A stretch of DNA of 47,261 nucleotides from Akkermansia muciniphila (GCA_945900455.1 CAMDJH010000012.1:1-47261); one strand, 5' to 3'; counted from the first letter of the stretch, positions 32,873 to 42,105 are shown. Translations and numbers: made by a program. The notes: generated by a model not told the origin, from the letters alone.

Positions 32873-33005
32873 AGAAAAAAGTCGGCGGCTGCGTATTGAC
32901 AGGGCTATTCGCGATCGGTTGGAAGTCACACTACAGGACGGGTACGGCAAGTTGTCAATTTTCCTCGTACCGCCCAAATCCGCGGATAAGGAAGCCGCGA
33001 AGAAG

Positions 33006-33081
33006 AACCGCGGATGAACTCGGATTGACGCGGATAGAAAAGGCTTGGAATCTGCGTCGATCGGCGTTTATCCGCGGTTCT
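33006..33081. repeat. Imperfect hairpin repeat
   Basis: GAACCGCGGATGAACTCGGA on the left pairs with the inverse ending ATCCGCGGTTC at 33081, with GACGC/GCGTC pairing inside. It belongs to a CCGCGGAT-type dispersed hairpin seen in many genomes. The remainder of 32873-33252 has overlapping short ORFs that I do not trust and no recognisable gene. Confidence 0.6.
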
Positions 33082-33252
33082 CACTCCCCTTTCGTCGGTG
33101 GCGACGGCGCTGGAAACGGGAGACCTACCGGTTATTCCAAAAAGCCGCGCTGGAGATCCCCATGTGCAGAGCGTTCTGGCCGCCGTCGAGGGGCTCAGGG
33201 CGGACTACGTTCGGTGCAGGCAGGAAATCCCGGTCACGAAAAGTCCGCACTC

Positions 33253-34599
33253 TCAGACCGTCCATCCGGGACGATACTCCCGGCGAAGAAACGGATCTGC
33301 CTCGGCAACATTGCTGAAGGCACCCTTCTCCGCGTCCCACTTCAACGGCGCACGGGTCAGTCGTTCGCGGAGCTGCGTTCGCAATGCCACATTTCCAAGC
33401 AGAACCGTCTCGGTCATCGGACCGGCCCAGTCAAAATTTGAACCCGCCTTGGGTCCACCTTTGCACGCGATGACCCATTCCTGGTGATGACCCGGCGAGC
33501 GCGGCAGCCGCTTCGTGGGCTCGCCGTATTCCCTGGCGAGTTTCTCCGGGTACAGTCGCCACTTGCTCCAGTCCGTCGTGATGATGCCCTTGTCGCCGAC
33601 GAGCAGGTGACCGTTGTCACCCATGAGGTCATTGTCGTGGATCTGCGGCGGACGCGGTGGCCGCAATCCGCCGTCGTACCATACCAATCTCACTGCGGGC
33701 ATCTCGCCGCGTGCGGGAAATTGATAGGTGATCATCGATCCCAGTGGATAGGTCTCCTCATTCACGCGCGTCGAAGACGCCTCGACGCTGATCGGAGCGC
33801 CGAGCTTCAAAGCGCGGAAAACCGGATCGAAATAATGACATGCGATGTCACCGAGAGCGCCCGTCCCAAAATCCCACCAACCGCGCCACTTCGCCGGAAG
33901 ATAGGCCGGATGATACGGGCGCCACGGCGCTGGACCCAGCCACAAGTCCCAATCCAGAGTATCGGGCACAGCGGGTGAATCCGATGGCCGGGTTACACCC
34001 TGCGGCCAATACTCTGCGAATAGGCCGCGCGACGGTCGGTCGGTCCAAATATGAACTTCACGAATCGGGCCGATCACGCCGTCCAGGACGAATTCCTGGA
34101 GCCGGCGAGTTTCCTCCGAAGCTTGCGCCTGGTTCCCCATTTGGGTGGCGACCTTCGCTTCCCGCGCGGCTTGGGTGAGTTGTCGCGCTTCCCAGACCGA
34201 GTGGGTGAGCGGCTTCTCGCAATAAACGTGCTTGCCCAACCGGATGGCTGCCATCGAAGCAAAGAAGTGATGATGATCGGGAGTGCCCACGATCACCGCG
34301 TCGATCTCGCTGTGAATCGTATCGAGCATCTTCCGGTAATCCTTGAACTTTTTCGCGTCGGGAAATTTCTTAAATGTGCCGGCCGCGTGCCGCCAGTCCA
34401 CATCACAAAGCGCCACGATGTTCTGGCTGGCAAGCTGGCCGATGTCGCCCGCCGCCTGCCCTCCCGCACCAATGGAAGCAATGTTGAGCTTCTCGTTCGC
34501 GGCGTAGGTGCGCGCGGAACCGGACTTGAGAATGGTGAAGACCGTCGCCGCCCGGGCCGTAGATCGGATGAAGCGTCGGCGGGTGATGGAAGTGCTCAT
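33253..34599 (-). CDS. Tat-exported Gfo/Idh/MocA-family oxidoreductase
   Basis: 448 aa. A twin-arginine signal (ITRRRFIRSTARAATVF) heads the protein, then the Rossmann fold (LNIASIGAGGQAAGDIG), the family motif CEKPLTH near 130, and a C-terminal alpha/beta domain (MGNQAQASEETRRLQEFV, WWDFGTGALGDIACHYFDP). The enzyme probably binds NAD(P) before folded export and oxidises a sugar or sugar acid outside the inner membrane. Such Tat-linked paralogs are abundant in Verrucomicrobiota and Planctomycetota. Monocistronic, divergent from the 98-aa gene. Substrate unknown. Confidence 0.9.
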   Translation of the reverse strand: MSTSITRRRFIRSTARAATVFTILKSGSARTYAANEKLNIASIGAGGQAAGDIGQLASQNIVALCDVDWRHAAGTFKKFPDAKKFKDYRKMLDTIHSEIDAVIVGTPDHHHFFASMAAIRLGKHVYCEKPLTHSVWEARQLTQAAREAKVATQMGNQAQASEETRRLQEFVLDGVIGPIREVHIWTDRPSRGLFAEYWPQGVTRPSDSPAVPDTLDWDLWLGPAPWRPYHPAYLPAKWRGWWDFGTGALGDIACHYFDPVFRALKLGAPISVEASSTRVNEETYPLGSMITYQFPARGEMPAVRLVWYDGGLRPPRPPQIHDNDLMGDNGHLLVGDKGIITTDWSKWRLYPEKLAREYGEPTKRLPRSPGHHQEWVIACKGGPKAGSNFDWAGPMTETVLLGNVALRTQLRERLTRAPLKWDAEKGAFSNVAEADPFLRREYRPGWTV

Positions 34600-34739
34600 T
34601 GTGTTGGGAGGGAGGAAATAAGTATCCCCGGAGGCGAAACAAATTCAAGCGGCAATCACCGGGGTACTTCTTCCATTCCCATGAACTCATCCACAATTCG
34701 CTGGAGCGCGACGATCCCCTGGATTAGGGATGATTCGTC

Positions 34740-35036
34740 GTGAGCATCCAGGACGAACTGAATTTTCAGCCTTCTGAGCAACCGGGCGTGGATGGACTGG
34801 CAAGATGGCGCGGTCAACGCCAGGAAATCTTCAAAGCGATGGCGCGGGCCAATGGCTTGCCGCTGGGACACCCGTGTCACATTGAACTCCGGGACGGCAC
34901 GACCCTGGAGGGTCTGCTGCAGCTGGCGACCGAAGAGCTATTTCTGGATGCTGAGCGCAATCCCAAACTGAAATTGCGCATCGAACGGTGTACCTTTTCC
35001 GCAGTGGAGATTCTCAGCGTGGCTCGTCTGGACTAG
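34740..35036 (+). CDS. Conserved-looking small protein, function unknown
   Basis: 98 aa from a GTG at 34740. The centre (GHPCHIELRDGTTLEGLLQLATEELFLDAERNPKLKLRIERCTF) has a short beta-strand pattern that could be an Sm-like barrel, with a helix before it. No signal peptide. The 3' end overlaps the rlmN 3' end by 23 bp on the opposite strand. Coding character looks genuine, but I cannot name the family. Confidence 0.55.
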   Translation: MSIQDELNFQPSEQPGVDGLARWRGQRQEIFKAMARANGLPLGHPCHIELRDGTTLEGLLQLATEELFLDAERNPKLKLRIERCTFSAVEILSVARLD

Positions 35037-36111
35037 GGTATGAAGACACAAAATTGGACAGCGCCGCCCCCCGGCCGCGAAGTTGTCCGCAGGCGGCGTC
35101 GATATCAGGGCCGCGAGAACGGCGGCAGTGCGCGACGAGCTGGTGTCCGCGCAGCACGCTGGTAAACGCCGCGGCGGTTTCATCCGAGGACGGCTCATAG
35201 GCGACGCCTCGCAAACTCAAGCCGGTGGGATTGTAGCGCAGCAGATTGATGTGCATGCGGCGCGTGCCGATCAATTCGGCGAGGAGACGGGCGTGGGCTA
35301 GCGTGTCATTCACGCCGGCGAGCAGGCAGTACTGGATTGTCACGGGCCGACCGCGGCGGGCTTGGAAACGATCGGCCGCAGCCAGGATGTCCGCGATGGG
35401 AAATCGCTTGCCCATGGGCAACAACCGCGCGCGCGTGGCGTCGTCGGGAGCGTGGAGGGAAACAGCGAGGTGGAAATTAAGGCCCGTGGCTGTGAGCGCG
35501 TCGATGCCAGGCACGATCCCAACCGTGGAGACGGTGATCTGCCGCCAACCGAGTGCTCCGAGAGAATTGTCGGCAAGGCGATGCACGGCCTCGAGGACGT
35601 ATTCAAGGTTGAGCAGAGGTTCACCCATGCCCATGAAGACGATGGTCTGAAGTCTTCGTCCAAGGGCGGAGGCCTCGCGACGGAGGGCGAGAAACTGTTC
35701 GACCATTTCTGCGGCGGTTAGATTCCGTTCGAAGCCGGTCTTGGTTGTGGCGCAAAAATCACACCCCATCGCGCAACCAACCTGCGAGGAAAGGCAACCC
35801 GCGGCGCGATCTGAACGGAAGCCGGGCAGCAGCACCGATTCCACGGTTCGCTGATCGCCCAGACGGAGGAGGAATTTGGTGGTTCCATCGGTGGCCACCT
35901 GCCTTTCGACCACCGTCCCGGCGCTGAGAGCGAGCCCAGTCCGCATCCGCTCGACAAGACCCCGGGGCAGACCGTCCGTGACTAGAGGCCAGAAGTCATC
36001 GCCGGAATAAAATGCCCGGAGTACCCGTGCAGCATGACCGGGTTTGTAGCCCCAGGCCACAAACTGTTGTCCAAGGGACGCGAGATCAAAGTCAGCGAGG
36101 GCGGGCGACAC
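35014..36111 (-). CDS. rlmN: 23S rRNA (adenine-C2)-methyltransferase RlmN
   Basis: 365 aa if started at the GTG at 36109-36111 (MSPALADFDLASLGQQF); the track frame runs 52 codons further and overlaps the FkbM gene. The radical-SAM cluster motif is CAMGCDFCATTKTGFERN, followed by FMGMGEPLLN and VSTVGIVPGI. The dual-specificity RlmN/Cfr family uses two further Cys; one is in the C-terminal SRGPDIDAACGQL. It methylates A2503 of 23S rRNA and A37 of some tRNAs. The start is inferred from domain length. Confidence 0.9.
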   Translation of the reverse strand: MSPALADFDLASLGQQFVAWGYKPGHAARVLRAFYSGDDFWPLVTDGLPRGLVERMRTGLALSAGTVVERQVATDGTTKFLLRLGDQRTVESVLLPGFRSDRAAGCLSSQVGCAMGCDFCATTKTGFERNLTAAEMVEQFLALRREASALGRRLQTIVFMGMGEPLLNLEYVLEAVHRLADNSLGALGWRQITVSTVGIVPGIDALTATGLNFHLAVSLHAPDDATRARLLPMGKRFPIADILAAADRFQARRGRPVTIQYCLLAGVNDTLAHARLLAELIGTRRMHINLLRYNPTGLSLRGVAYEPSSDETAAAFTSVLRGHQLVAHCRRSRGPDIDAACGQLRGRGAALSNFVSSYPSPDEPR

Positions 36112-36190
36112 GTGATGGAACGTGATTAGGACAATCGCAGGAAAGCGGAGGACTCCGAGAAATGCCGAAACGGTCGCCCCCGCCCAACAT

Positions 36191-36970
36191 TCAATCGTAC
36201 CGCGAATTGGTCCGGAGGGCCGACGCTGTTCGCACGAACACGATATCGACGAGGCCCAGTGCGCCATCGATGGGTCGGCGGTTAAAGCTCACGAAGTCAT
36301 AAGCCACGTAGCCGTAGCCGGCCATGAGTTGGAGCATTTCGTGTAGAATGGGCTGGCCCCAAAATGAAAAGAAAGAAATCTCGAGAACAAACATTTCCGT
36401 CTTTCCGAACAATCGTCGAGCCCCCTTGAGCACCTCTGGCTCGTAGCCTTCAACATCAATTTTGACCAAGTCCGGAATCCCTCCATCGGAGGCGGAATCG
36501 ACCAACGAATCCAAGGTGACTACCGGTACGCGAACCATCTGCTTCGAGGCCCCATCTGTGGCGCGAGCGAGAAAACTGGAGCTCGAACTGACTTGTCCGT
36601 CGAGAGTGGTGAGCTGCTCAAGCTCCAATTCACCTGCCTGGCTTCCGGCACCGGCATTCACCACGTGTGAACCGGTAATTTCGCGGGCGAGCGACTCCAA
36701 CTCGGGTATCAGCGCCCGGACCGGCTCGACCAGAACAAAGCGCGCATCGGGAAACACCGCATGTACCGTGCGGCTCCAATCCCCGTGATGTGCCCCCACA
36801 TCAAATACCCAGCGAGGAGAGAATCCCCGCACACGGACATCTTCGAAAAATGTCTGGCCGTTGCCCACGGGCCGGTACCGAGTTGCGGGCGGCAACCGGT
36901 TGGTAATTACATCAAAACCGGCGCGCTTGAGAGCACCTTTGATGAATTCACGTAGAAAACGCGGGAGCAT
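36191..36970 (-). CDS. FkbM-family methyltransferase
   Basis: 259 aa. The SAM-binding motif WVFDVGAHHGDWSRT near 54 and the family block VKIDVEGYEPEVLKGARR near 160 identify the FkbM branch of O-methyltransferases. Homologs methylate sugars or polyketides; in bacteria they often lie in surface-polysaccharide clusters. Here the neighbours are rlmN and repeats, so no substrate can be inferred. It may share a leftward transcript with rlmN, about 80 bp downstream. Confidence 0.85.
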   Translation of the reverse strand: MLPRFLREFIKGALKRAGFDVITNRLPPATRYRPVGNGQTFFEDVRVRGFSPRWVFDVGAHHGDWSRTVHAVFPDARFVLVEPVRALIPELESLAREITGSHVVNAGAGSQAGELELEQLTTLDGQVSSSSSFLARATDGASKQMVRVPVVTLDSLVDSASDGGIPDLVKIDVEGYEPEVLKGARRLFGKTEMFVLEISFFSFWGQPILHEMLQLMAGYGYVAYDFVSFNRRPIDGALGLVDIVFVRTASALRTNSRYD

Positions 36971-37089
36971 GAAAATTGAAGCCGGTCACTGACTAAACGG
37001 GGTGCAGAATCGCTTCGGCCACCGGAAGCTATGATTCGACGGGCTATGTGGCGAGCGGATTCTTTCCCATCGAGGGCAGGCCTCACGGC

Positions 37090-37186
37090 TAATTCATCTG
37101 GAATTGGATAGGAGGTAACTGGGCCGCAGGTGCGGCCGGAACTTAAGCTCTGAGGCCAACCGGCGTGCCGGAGAGGGTGGGATCCC
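37090..37186 (-). repeat. Dispersed repeat, inverted copy of 1140-1237
   Basis: The inverse strand reads GGGATCCCACCCTCTCCGG to CCAGATGAATTA, matching 1140-1237 with scattered differences. It sits between the FkbM gene and a dead transposase. No gene is seen in 36971-37249. Confidence 0.8.
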
Positions 37187-37249
37187 TCAAGGCGCCCGAC
37201 GTTGTTCCGAGTTTGTAATGTGGTTCAAAGCCTTGAAAGTTCGATTGAT

Positions 37250-37893
37250 TCAGATGTCCTTGCGGCTAAGTGGTGGGTCCTTTAATTCATTTTCTGTCGG
37301 CCGATTGCCTATCGATTGAGGATTTTCCAGGCGCTTGAGAAGGTTTGTCGCTGGCACCAGGAGTTCAGGGTGTTGACCGTGGTACGCCCCTTTTCCCGAT
37401 CCAGTTCGTAGGCCCCATTGGCGCAAATTGCGCAGGCACGTGAGGGCTTCGGCCCCGTTACGATCTTTCGTGCGACAGGCATCTTCGCCCAGAGTGACAT
37501 TGCGACGACAAGGAGTACCGGTCTCGATTGCGGCCCAGTGTCCTCGGATGATTTCGAGAAGCTGCGCATCGTCGAATTGCTTGATCTCCAAGCTTGATGC
37601 GCAATACCCGATCTCAAGAGACGGGGGATCTTTGGGTTTGGAAAGATCCTGCTGTGCGAGCAGGCGTTCTGCCTTATCGAGCACTCCGCTTTGATTGCCT
37701 TTGAGGCCAAAGAGAAAATCTCCTCCCAGTTCCTGGGTGATAAAGCGGGCACTCTCTTGCTGGCAGTGCATCGCGTCGGCGGTAATGAGTGTTCCCGCGG
37801 GTGGTGAAATCTTTTGAGCAGTGGTTTGATGGCCACGAAGTGGGTCGGGCAGCTCGCGAAGACGTTCGAGCAACTGCTGAAGAGCCGGCGCAC
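37250..37893 (-). pseudogene. ISAs1-like transposase, truncated and frameshifted
   Basis: One frame keeps GTLITADAMHCQQESARFIT, GGDFLFGLKGNQ and VTLGEDACRTKDRNGAEALTCLRNL, which are ISAs1-family blocks including Asp and Glu of the DDE set. Upstream sequence (PTHFVAIKPLLKRF) is in another frame, indicating a frameshift near 37800. The N-terminal third and a normal C-terminus are missing. It is non-functional. No terminal inverted repeats were identified. It abuts the cupin gene. Confidence 0.7.
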
Positions 37894-37938
37894 GGAACGG
37901 ACAGGGACCGCTCGGGCGGGTCGCGATGACGAAACGAT

Positions 37939-38268
37939 TCACGCCACGGTGAGCGGTCCGTCGAAGATCGTCAGGCTGACCACCTCGGTACGGGCGACAT
38001 GCGGGCCGTGGGGTTCACCCCGCGGGGCAAAGAAGCAAGTGCCGGCGCCATAGGGAATACCGCTCTCCTCCCATTCGCCGCTGAGCACGTAGGCGGTTTC
38101 GTTCGCCAGCGGATGTGTGTGGGCCGGGACCGTCACGCCGGCCTGGAACTTTCGCAGCACGGTAACGCCGCCGGTGGCTTCATTCCGGTGGAGAACCTTG
38201 AGTTCGACGCCGGCGTAGGGGCCCCGCTGCCAGGGTTGGGCGTCCGCGAGAGCGATGTGCTGGAACAT
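37939..38268 (-). CDS. Cupin-domain protein
   Basis: 109 aa from the ATG at 38266-38268 (MFQHIALADAQPWQRGPY); the long track frame upstream is palindromic repeat and antisense sequence. The double-stranded beta-helix motifs are VPAHTHPLANETAYVLSGEW and the later GTCFFAPRGEPHGPHV, giving His/Glu metal ligands as in ChrR-like or anti-sigma-type small cupins. Could be a small metal-dependent enzyme or a sensor. It ends beside the dead transposase. Function unassigned. Confidence 0.8.
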   Translation of the reverse strand: MFQHIALADAQPWQRGPYAGVELKVLHRNEATGGVTVLRKFQAGVTVPAHTHPLANETAYVLSGEWEESGIPYGAGTCFFAPRGEPHGPHVARTEVVSLTIFDGPLTVA

Positions 38269-38340
38269 GGTCGCAAGAAATACTGAAAAATCGAAGAAAA
38301 GGAAAGGAGATGGAATCGATTGATGGTCGCTGCGGTGCAT

Positions 38341-38487
38341 CCCGAAGTTCTTGGTAGGGGGTGTCGCGCTGCGACAATCCCGCCCGTGCACAGCGGGCGG
38401 ACAGGGCCGCTGCGTGGTTCGTGCCGCGCCTGAACGGCGCGAGGACGCCGCAGCGCGGCGTCCGCTACCTTCTCCAACAACTTCGGG
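38341..38487 (-). repeat. 147-bp multi-hairpin palindromic repeat, copy B
   Basis: The termini CCCGAAGTTCTTGG and CCAACAACTTCGGG are inverted, and the inside folds into several stem-loops (GTCGCGCTGCGAC, CCCGCCCG..CGGGCGG, CGCGCC..GGCGCG, GGACGCCGC..GCGGCGTCC). Same length as copy A (41959-42105) but opposite orientation. It lies between the cupin and fusion genes. Short ORFs reading through it (AAPERREDAAARRPLPS) are spurious. Confidence 0.9.
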
Positions 38488-38559
38488 AAGCTCACTGGCA
38501 TTGGCGCCATCGACCGACGTTGACCGTTCGCCAGCCTTCGCGGAGTCTTCGGTCCTGTC

Positions 38560-41500
38560 ATGCGCCGTCTTTGCGACCTTATCACTTCGCCGGATCCGAT
38601 CGTGCGGAATCAATCGCTCGATGGGATGTGTCGCGGGGCCAACGCGTCCGAACTGCTCGCCGACGCCGCCGAACTGGACCTTTTCCGACGCAGCAGCGAC
38701 AACCTCTATGAACGGGTGCGTGCGCTGTTTTTTCTCTACGCCCTGCACCGGTTTCATTTGCCGCCGCTCCTTGCCACGGCGACATCCGGGCGAACGGTTG
38801 GACAACCGCCCCTAATTCCTTTCCCTGGTTTCGAACTGCTACTCGACCGGCGATTCGAGGAAGCCATCGACACGTTCTTGGGCGTGCAGGAAAAGGAGGG
38901 GGCTTCGGATGGGCTTTGTTCGGCACTCGCCACGGCTTATCAGCGCCTCGCTTTCCAAACACTCGCCGATCAAGTCCGGCGGAGTGTGCGCACGGTGCGC
39001 GGAAATCAGTGGATGTTCCGAATGGGTCACCCCATGGATCAGCCCTTACGACTGCGACGGGAACTGTTGCAGTGCGGTCCGGATGGCTCGTATCCGATTC
39101 TTCGTGAGCTGACGCCGGTGCGAATGGATCTGACGCATTCGGCATGGAGCGACATTTTTTTCCTCGGGATGGATTTCCCGGAGGGAGCTCGCGTCCTAAA
39201 CATTTCGGTGGACCTCGGAGTGCACGGGCGAGATCCGGAGCCACGGCCGCCGTTGAGTGCCTGGTTGCGGGTTCTTGATGAGCCAGTGTTGCGGCTTACG
39301 TCGGTCGATCTGGGAACAAGCTCCGATATCACGTCCCTGGCGGAAGTGTTCGATTTCGCCCAGGACTACCTTGGATTGCTGAAGGCGGCGGTGATCGCAT
39401 CGGGCGTCGTGCCACCGGGGATTGAAGGCTCGGGACAATCGCTCGCAGACCTGCTTGCGCGGCTGGCCGGGCCCGGTCGCGGGTTGGAGATCGTTTCGTC
39501 GGTTAACGACATCCCGAAGGGATCGCGTCTGGCGGTTTCCACGAACCTCCTGGGAGCGTTGATTAGCGTCTGCATGCGGGCGACCGGTCAGGCGGCGTCG
39601 CTCACCGGACCCTTGGAGGAATCTGAACGGCGCCTCGTTCTCGCACGGGCACTGCTGGGCGAGTGGCTCGGGGGTTCCGGCGGGGGTTGGCAGGACTCGG
39701 GAGGCGTCTGGCCTGGGATGAAGCTGATTGAAGGTGTTCTGTCGACCGAAGGCGATCCGGAGTGGGGGATTAGCCGCGGGCGTCTGATGCCAGTGCACCG
39801 GATTCTCGGACGGGATGCGGTGTCGGAGGAAACGCGACAAAAATTGCAGGACTCCCTGGTCGTTGTCCACGGAGGCATGGCCCAGAACGTCGGTCCCATC
39901 CTGGAGATGGTCACGGAGAAGTATCTGTTGCGGTCTGGGAAGGAGTGGGAGGCCCGCCGCGATTCCTTGAGCATTCTGGATGAAATCCTCGCCTCCCTGA
40001 AACAAGGGGACATCCGAGGGCTGGGCAGGGCCACGACGCGCAATTTTCGCGGGCCCCTCCAGACCATCATCCCGTGGGCTACAAATTATTATACGGAACA
40101 ATTGATTTCGCGAGTGGAGTCGGAGTTTAAGGAGGATTTCTGGGGATTTTGGATGCTGGGCGGGATGTCGGGGGGCGGCATGGGGTTCATTTTTGATCCG
40201 AAGCGAAAGACGGCGGCTCAACGCCGACTTCAGGAGATTCTTTCCAACACGCGACGGGAGCTGCAACACGCGCTTCCCTTTGCAATGGAGCCGGTGGTTT
40301 TTGACTATGCCATCAACGAACACGGTACCCGGGCGGATTTGCTCACGGGCGAAAGCGCGCTGATGCCGGCTGGATACTATACGCTCATGATTCCCCGCCT
40401 CTTGCATCAGCAGCGGCACGATTTGCCCCGCGCTCGACGGGCCGAGCTCGACCGCGTGGGAAATGCGGCCCGCAGCATCGACGCGTTTCGCGGATTGGCC
40501 TCGGGGCTCTTCGACGTCTTGCTGCCGCGTGGGCGGGGAGTCGCGTCGGGCAGGGATTCGTTGACGTCTCTGCTCAGCGAGAATGGATTTGACCGGGTAC
40601 AACACGAGCAGATCCGGGCGGACTTGCGCAGCGGGCGAATTGGACTCGCGCAGAATCGTCTTCGCGCCGACACGAGCATTGAGGATGTCGAGGATTCCGA
40701 TGTTCAAGGGGGGGCATCGGGAGGGTCCGACGCAGCGGAGTGGCGGCGGCGAGGTGAGAAAATCATGCAGAACGGCGAGGTGGCGGTCATCACGCTTTCG
40801 GCCGGGGCGGGATCGCGCTGGACGCAGGGAGCCGGCATCTGCAAAGCGTTGAGTCCCTTTCACCAATTTGCCGGTCAGCATCGGACGTTTCTGGACGTCC
40901 ATCTGGCGAAATCCCGGCAGAGTTCACGCCTCGCCCGAGCCTCAATACCGCACGTATTTACAACCAGCCATCTGACGCATGGCCCGACCGCCGCGTTTCT
41001 CAACCGGCCGGATTTTCGAAGCTATCCGGGGCCGTTGCGCCTCTCGCCTGGGCGAAGCGTTGGACTCCGGCTTGTTCCGACCGAGCGCGACTTGCGGTTT
41101 GCCTGGGAGGAGATGCCTCAACAGCGGTTGGACGAACAGCAGCAAAAAGTTCGCGATAGCCTGCGCACCGCCCTCATCCGCTGGGCGCGATCCGCGCCCG
41201 AGGCCTCGGACTATACCGACAACGTGCCGCTGCAGTGTCTGCACCCGGTGGGGCATTTTTACGAGTTTCCGAATCTGCTGCGAAACGGGGTATTGGCGGG
41301 TCTGCTGCGGGAGCGGCCGCAGCTGAAGTATCTTCTCCTGCACAACATCGATACCCTGGGGGCGTCCGTGGATCCTGGGTTGCTGGGAATGCACGCGGAA
41401 CGCGGTGTGACCCTTTCATTCGAAGTCATCTCCCGACGTCTTGAGGACCGGGGTGGAGGGCTTGCCCGAATCAACCGATCGGTCCGTCTGATCGAGGGAT

Positions 41501-41934
41501 TAGCCCTCCCGCGGGAAGACCAGGAATTCCGCCTCCGCTACTATAACTCTATGAACACCTGGATTGATCTCGACCGTCTGCTGACGGTCTTCGGCCTGTC
41601 GCGGGCGGATATACTCGCGGGAAACGATCCCCAGGCGGGCCCTGGGCCGGCCGAAAAGATTACGGCCGCCGTTCGAATCCTCGCCGCCCGGCTGCCAACC
41701 TACATCACGCTTAAAGAGGTTAAGAAGCGATGGGGTCACGGTCAGGAGGACGTCTTCCCAGTGCTCCAATTCGAAAAACTTTGGAGTGATCTCACGGCGT
41801 TGCCCGAAGTGGCCTGCCAATTTGTGGCGGTTTCCCGTCAGCGCGGCCAGCAATTGAAGGATCCCGCACAATTGGACGGCTGGTTACGGGACGGATCCGC
41901 CACCGCTGTCGAATCGTTGTGCGATTGGGACTGA
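38560..41934 (+). CDS. Fused fucokinase-like GHMP kinase and UDP-sugar pyrophosphorylase-like protein
   Basis: 1124 aa. Residues 1-170 are helical and unrecognised. About 180-560 matches the fucokinase branch of GHMP kinases: PVRMDLTHSAWSD, GARVLNISVDL, PKGSRLAVSTNLLGALI (motif 2, usually PKGSGLGTSS), GGGWQDSGG near 373, and GGMSGGGMGF near 533. About 740-1090 resembles UDPGP pyrophosphorylases: ITLSAGAGSRW near 744, HPVGHFYEFPNLL near 896, HNIDTLGASVDP near 928, then GGGLARINRS and YNSMNTWIDL. Known FKP enzymes have pyrophosphorylase first and kinase second; the order here is reversed. A sugar-1-kinase plus NDP-sugar synthase for salvage is the simplest inference, but degenerate glycine loops in both halves leave activity open. 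No signal peptide. Confidence 0.75.
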   Translation: MRRLCDLITSPDPIVRNQSLDGMCRGANASELLADAAELDLFRRSSDNLYERVRALFFLYALHRFHLPPLLATATSGRTVGQPPLIPFPGFELLLDRRFEEAIDTFLGVQEKEGASDGLCSALATAYQRLAFQTLADQVRRSVRTVRGNQWMFRMGHPMDQPLRLRRELLQCGPDGSYPILRELTPVRMDLTHSAWSDIFFLGMDFPEGARVLNISVDLGVHGRDPEPRPPLSAWLRVLDEPVLRLTSVDLGTSSDITSLAEVFDFAQDYLGLLKAAVIASGVVPPGIEGSGQSLADLLARLAGPGRGLEIVSSVNDIPKGSRLAVSTNLLGALISVCMRATGQAASLTGPLEESERRLVLARALLGEWLGGSGGGWQDSGGVWPGMKLIEGVLSTEGDPEWGISRGRLMPVHRILGRDAVSEETRQKLQDSLVVVHGGMAQNVGPILEMVTEKYLLRSGKEWEARRDSLSILDEILASLKQGDIRGLGRATTRNFRGPLQTIIPWATNYYTEQLISRVESEFKEDFWGFWMLGGMSGGGMGFIFDPKRKTAAQRRLQEILSNTRRELQHALPFAMEPVVFDYAINEHGTRADLLTGESALMPAGYYTLMIPRLLHQQRHDLPRARRAELDRVGNAARSIDAFRGLASGLFDVLLPRGRGVASGRDSLTSLLSENGFDRVQHEQIRADLRSGRIGLAQNRLRADTSIEDVEDSDVQGGASGGSDAAEWRRRGEKIMQNGEVAVITLSAGAGSRWTQGAGICKALSPFHQFAGQHRTFLDVHLAKSRQSSRLARASIPHVFTTSHLTHGPTAAFLNRPDFRSYPGPLRLSPGRSVGLRLVPTERDLRFAWEEMPQQRLDEQQQKVRDSLRTALIRWARSAPEASDYTDNVPLQCLHPVGHFYEFPNLLRNGVLAGLLRERPQLKYLLLHNIDTLGASVDPGLLGMHAERGVTLSFEVISRRLEDRGGGLARINRSVRLIEGLALPREDQEFRLRYYNSMNTWIDLDRLLTVFGLSRADILAGNDPQAGPGPAEKITAAVRILAARLPTYITLKEVKKRWGHGQEDVFPVLQFEKLWSDLTALPEVACQFVAVSRQRGQQLKDPAQLDGWLRDGSATAVESLCDWD

Positions 41935-41958
41935 GCCGGACAGGTCCCAACCGCGTAT

Positions 41959-42105
41959 CCCGAAGTTATTGGAGAAGGTAGTGGACGCCGCGCTGCGGCG
42001 TCCCCGCGCCGTTCAGGCGCGGCACGAACCGCGCAGCGGCCCTGCCCGCCCGCTGGACGCGGGCGGGGTTGTCGCAGCGCGACAACCTCCACCAACAACT
42101 TCGAG
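41959..42105 (+). repeat. 147-bp multi-hairpin palindromic repeat, copy A
   Basis: It runs from CCCGAAGTTATTGGAG to CAACAACTTCG and contains perfect hairpins GGACGCCGC..GCGGCGTCC, CGCGCC..GGCGCG and GTTGTCGC..GCGACAAC. It lies 24 bp after the fusion gene stop and may block read-through into the ROK gene. Inverted relative to copy B upstream of the fusion gene. Confidence 0.9.

Noticed and set aside
33045-33250. Short ORFs in the gap between the epimerase and oxidoreductase genes
   Set aside because: Three overlapping frames, no conserved pattern, and one overlaps the hairpin repeat.
38351-38815. ORF reading through the 147-bp repeat upstream of the fusion gene
   Set aside because: The N-terminal part is translated palindromic repeat, and the remainder is out of frame with the fusion protein.
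39196-40902. 568-aa minus-strand ORF opposite the fusion gene
   Set aside because: Arg/Pro-rich antisense shadow without motifs, while the plus strand has clear GHMP and UDPGP landmarks.
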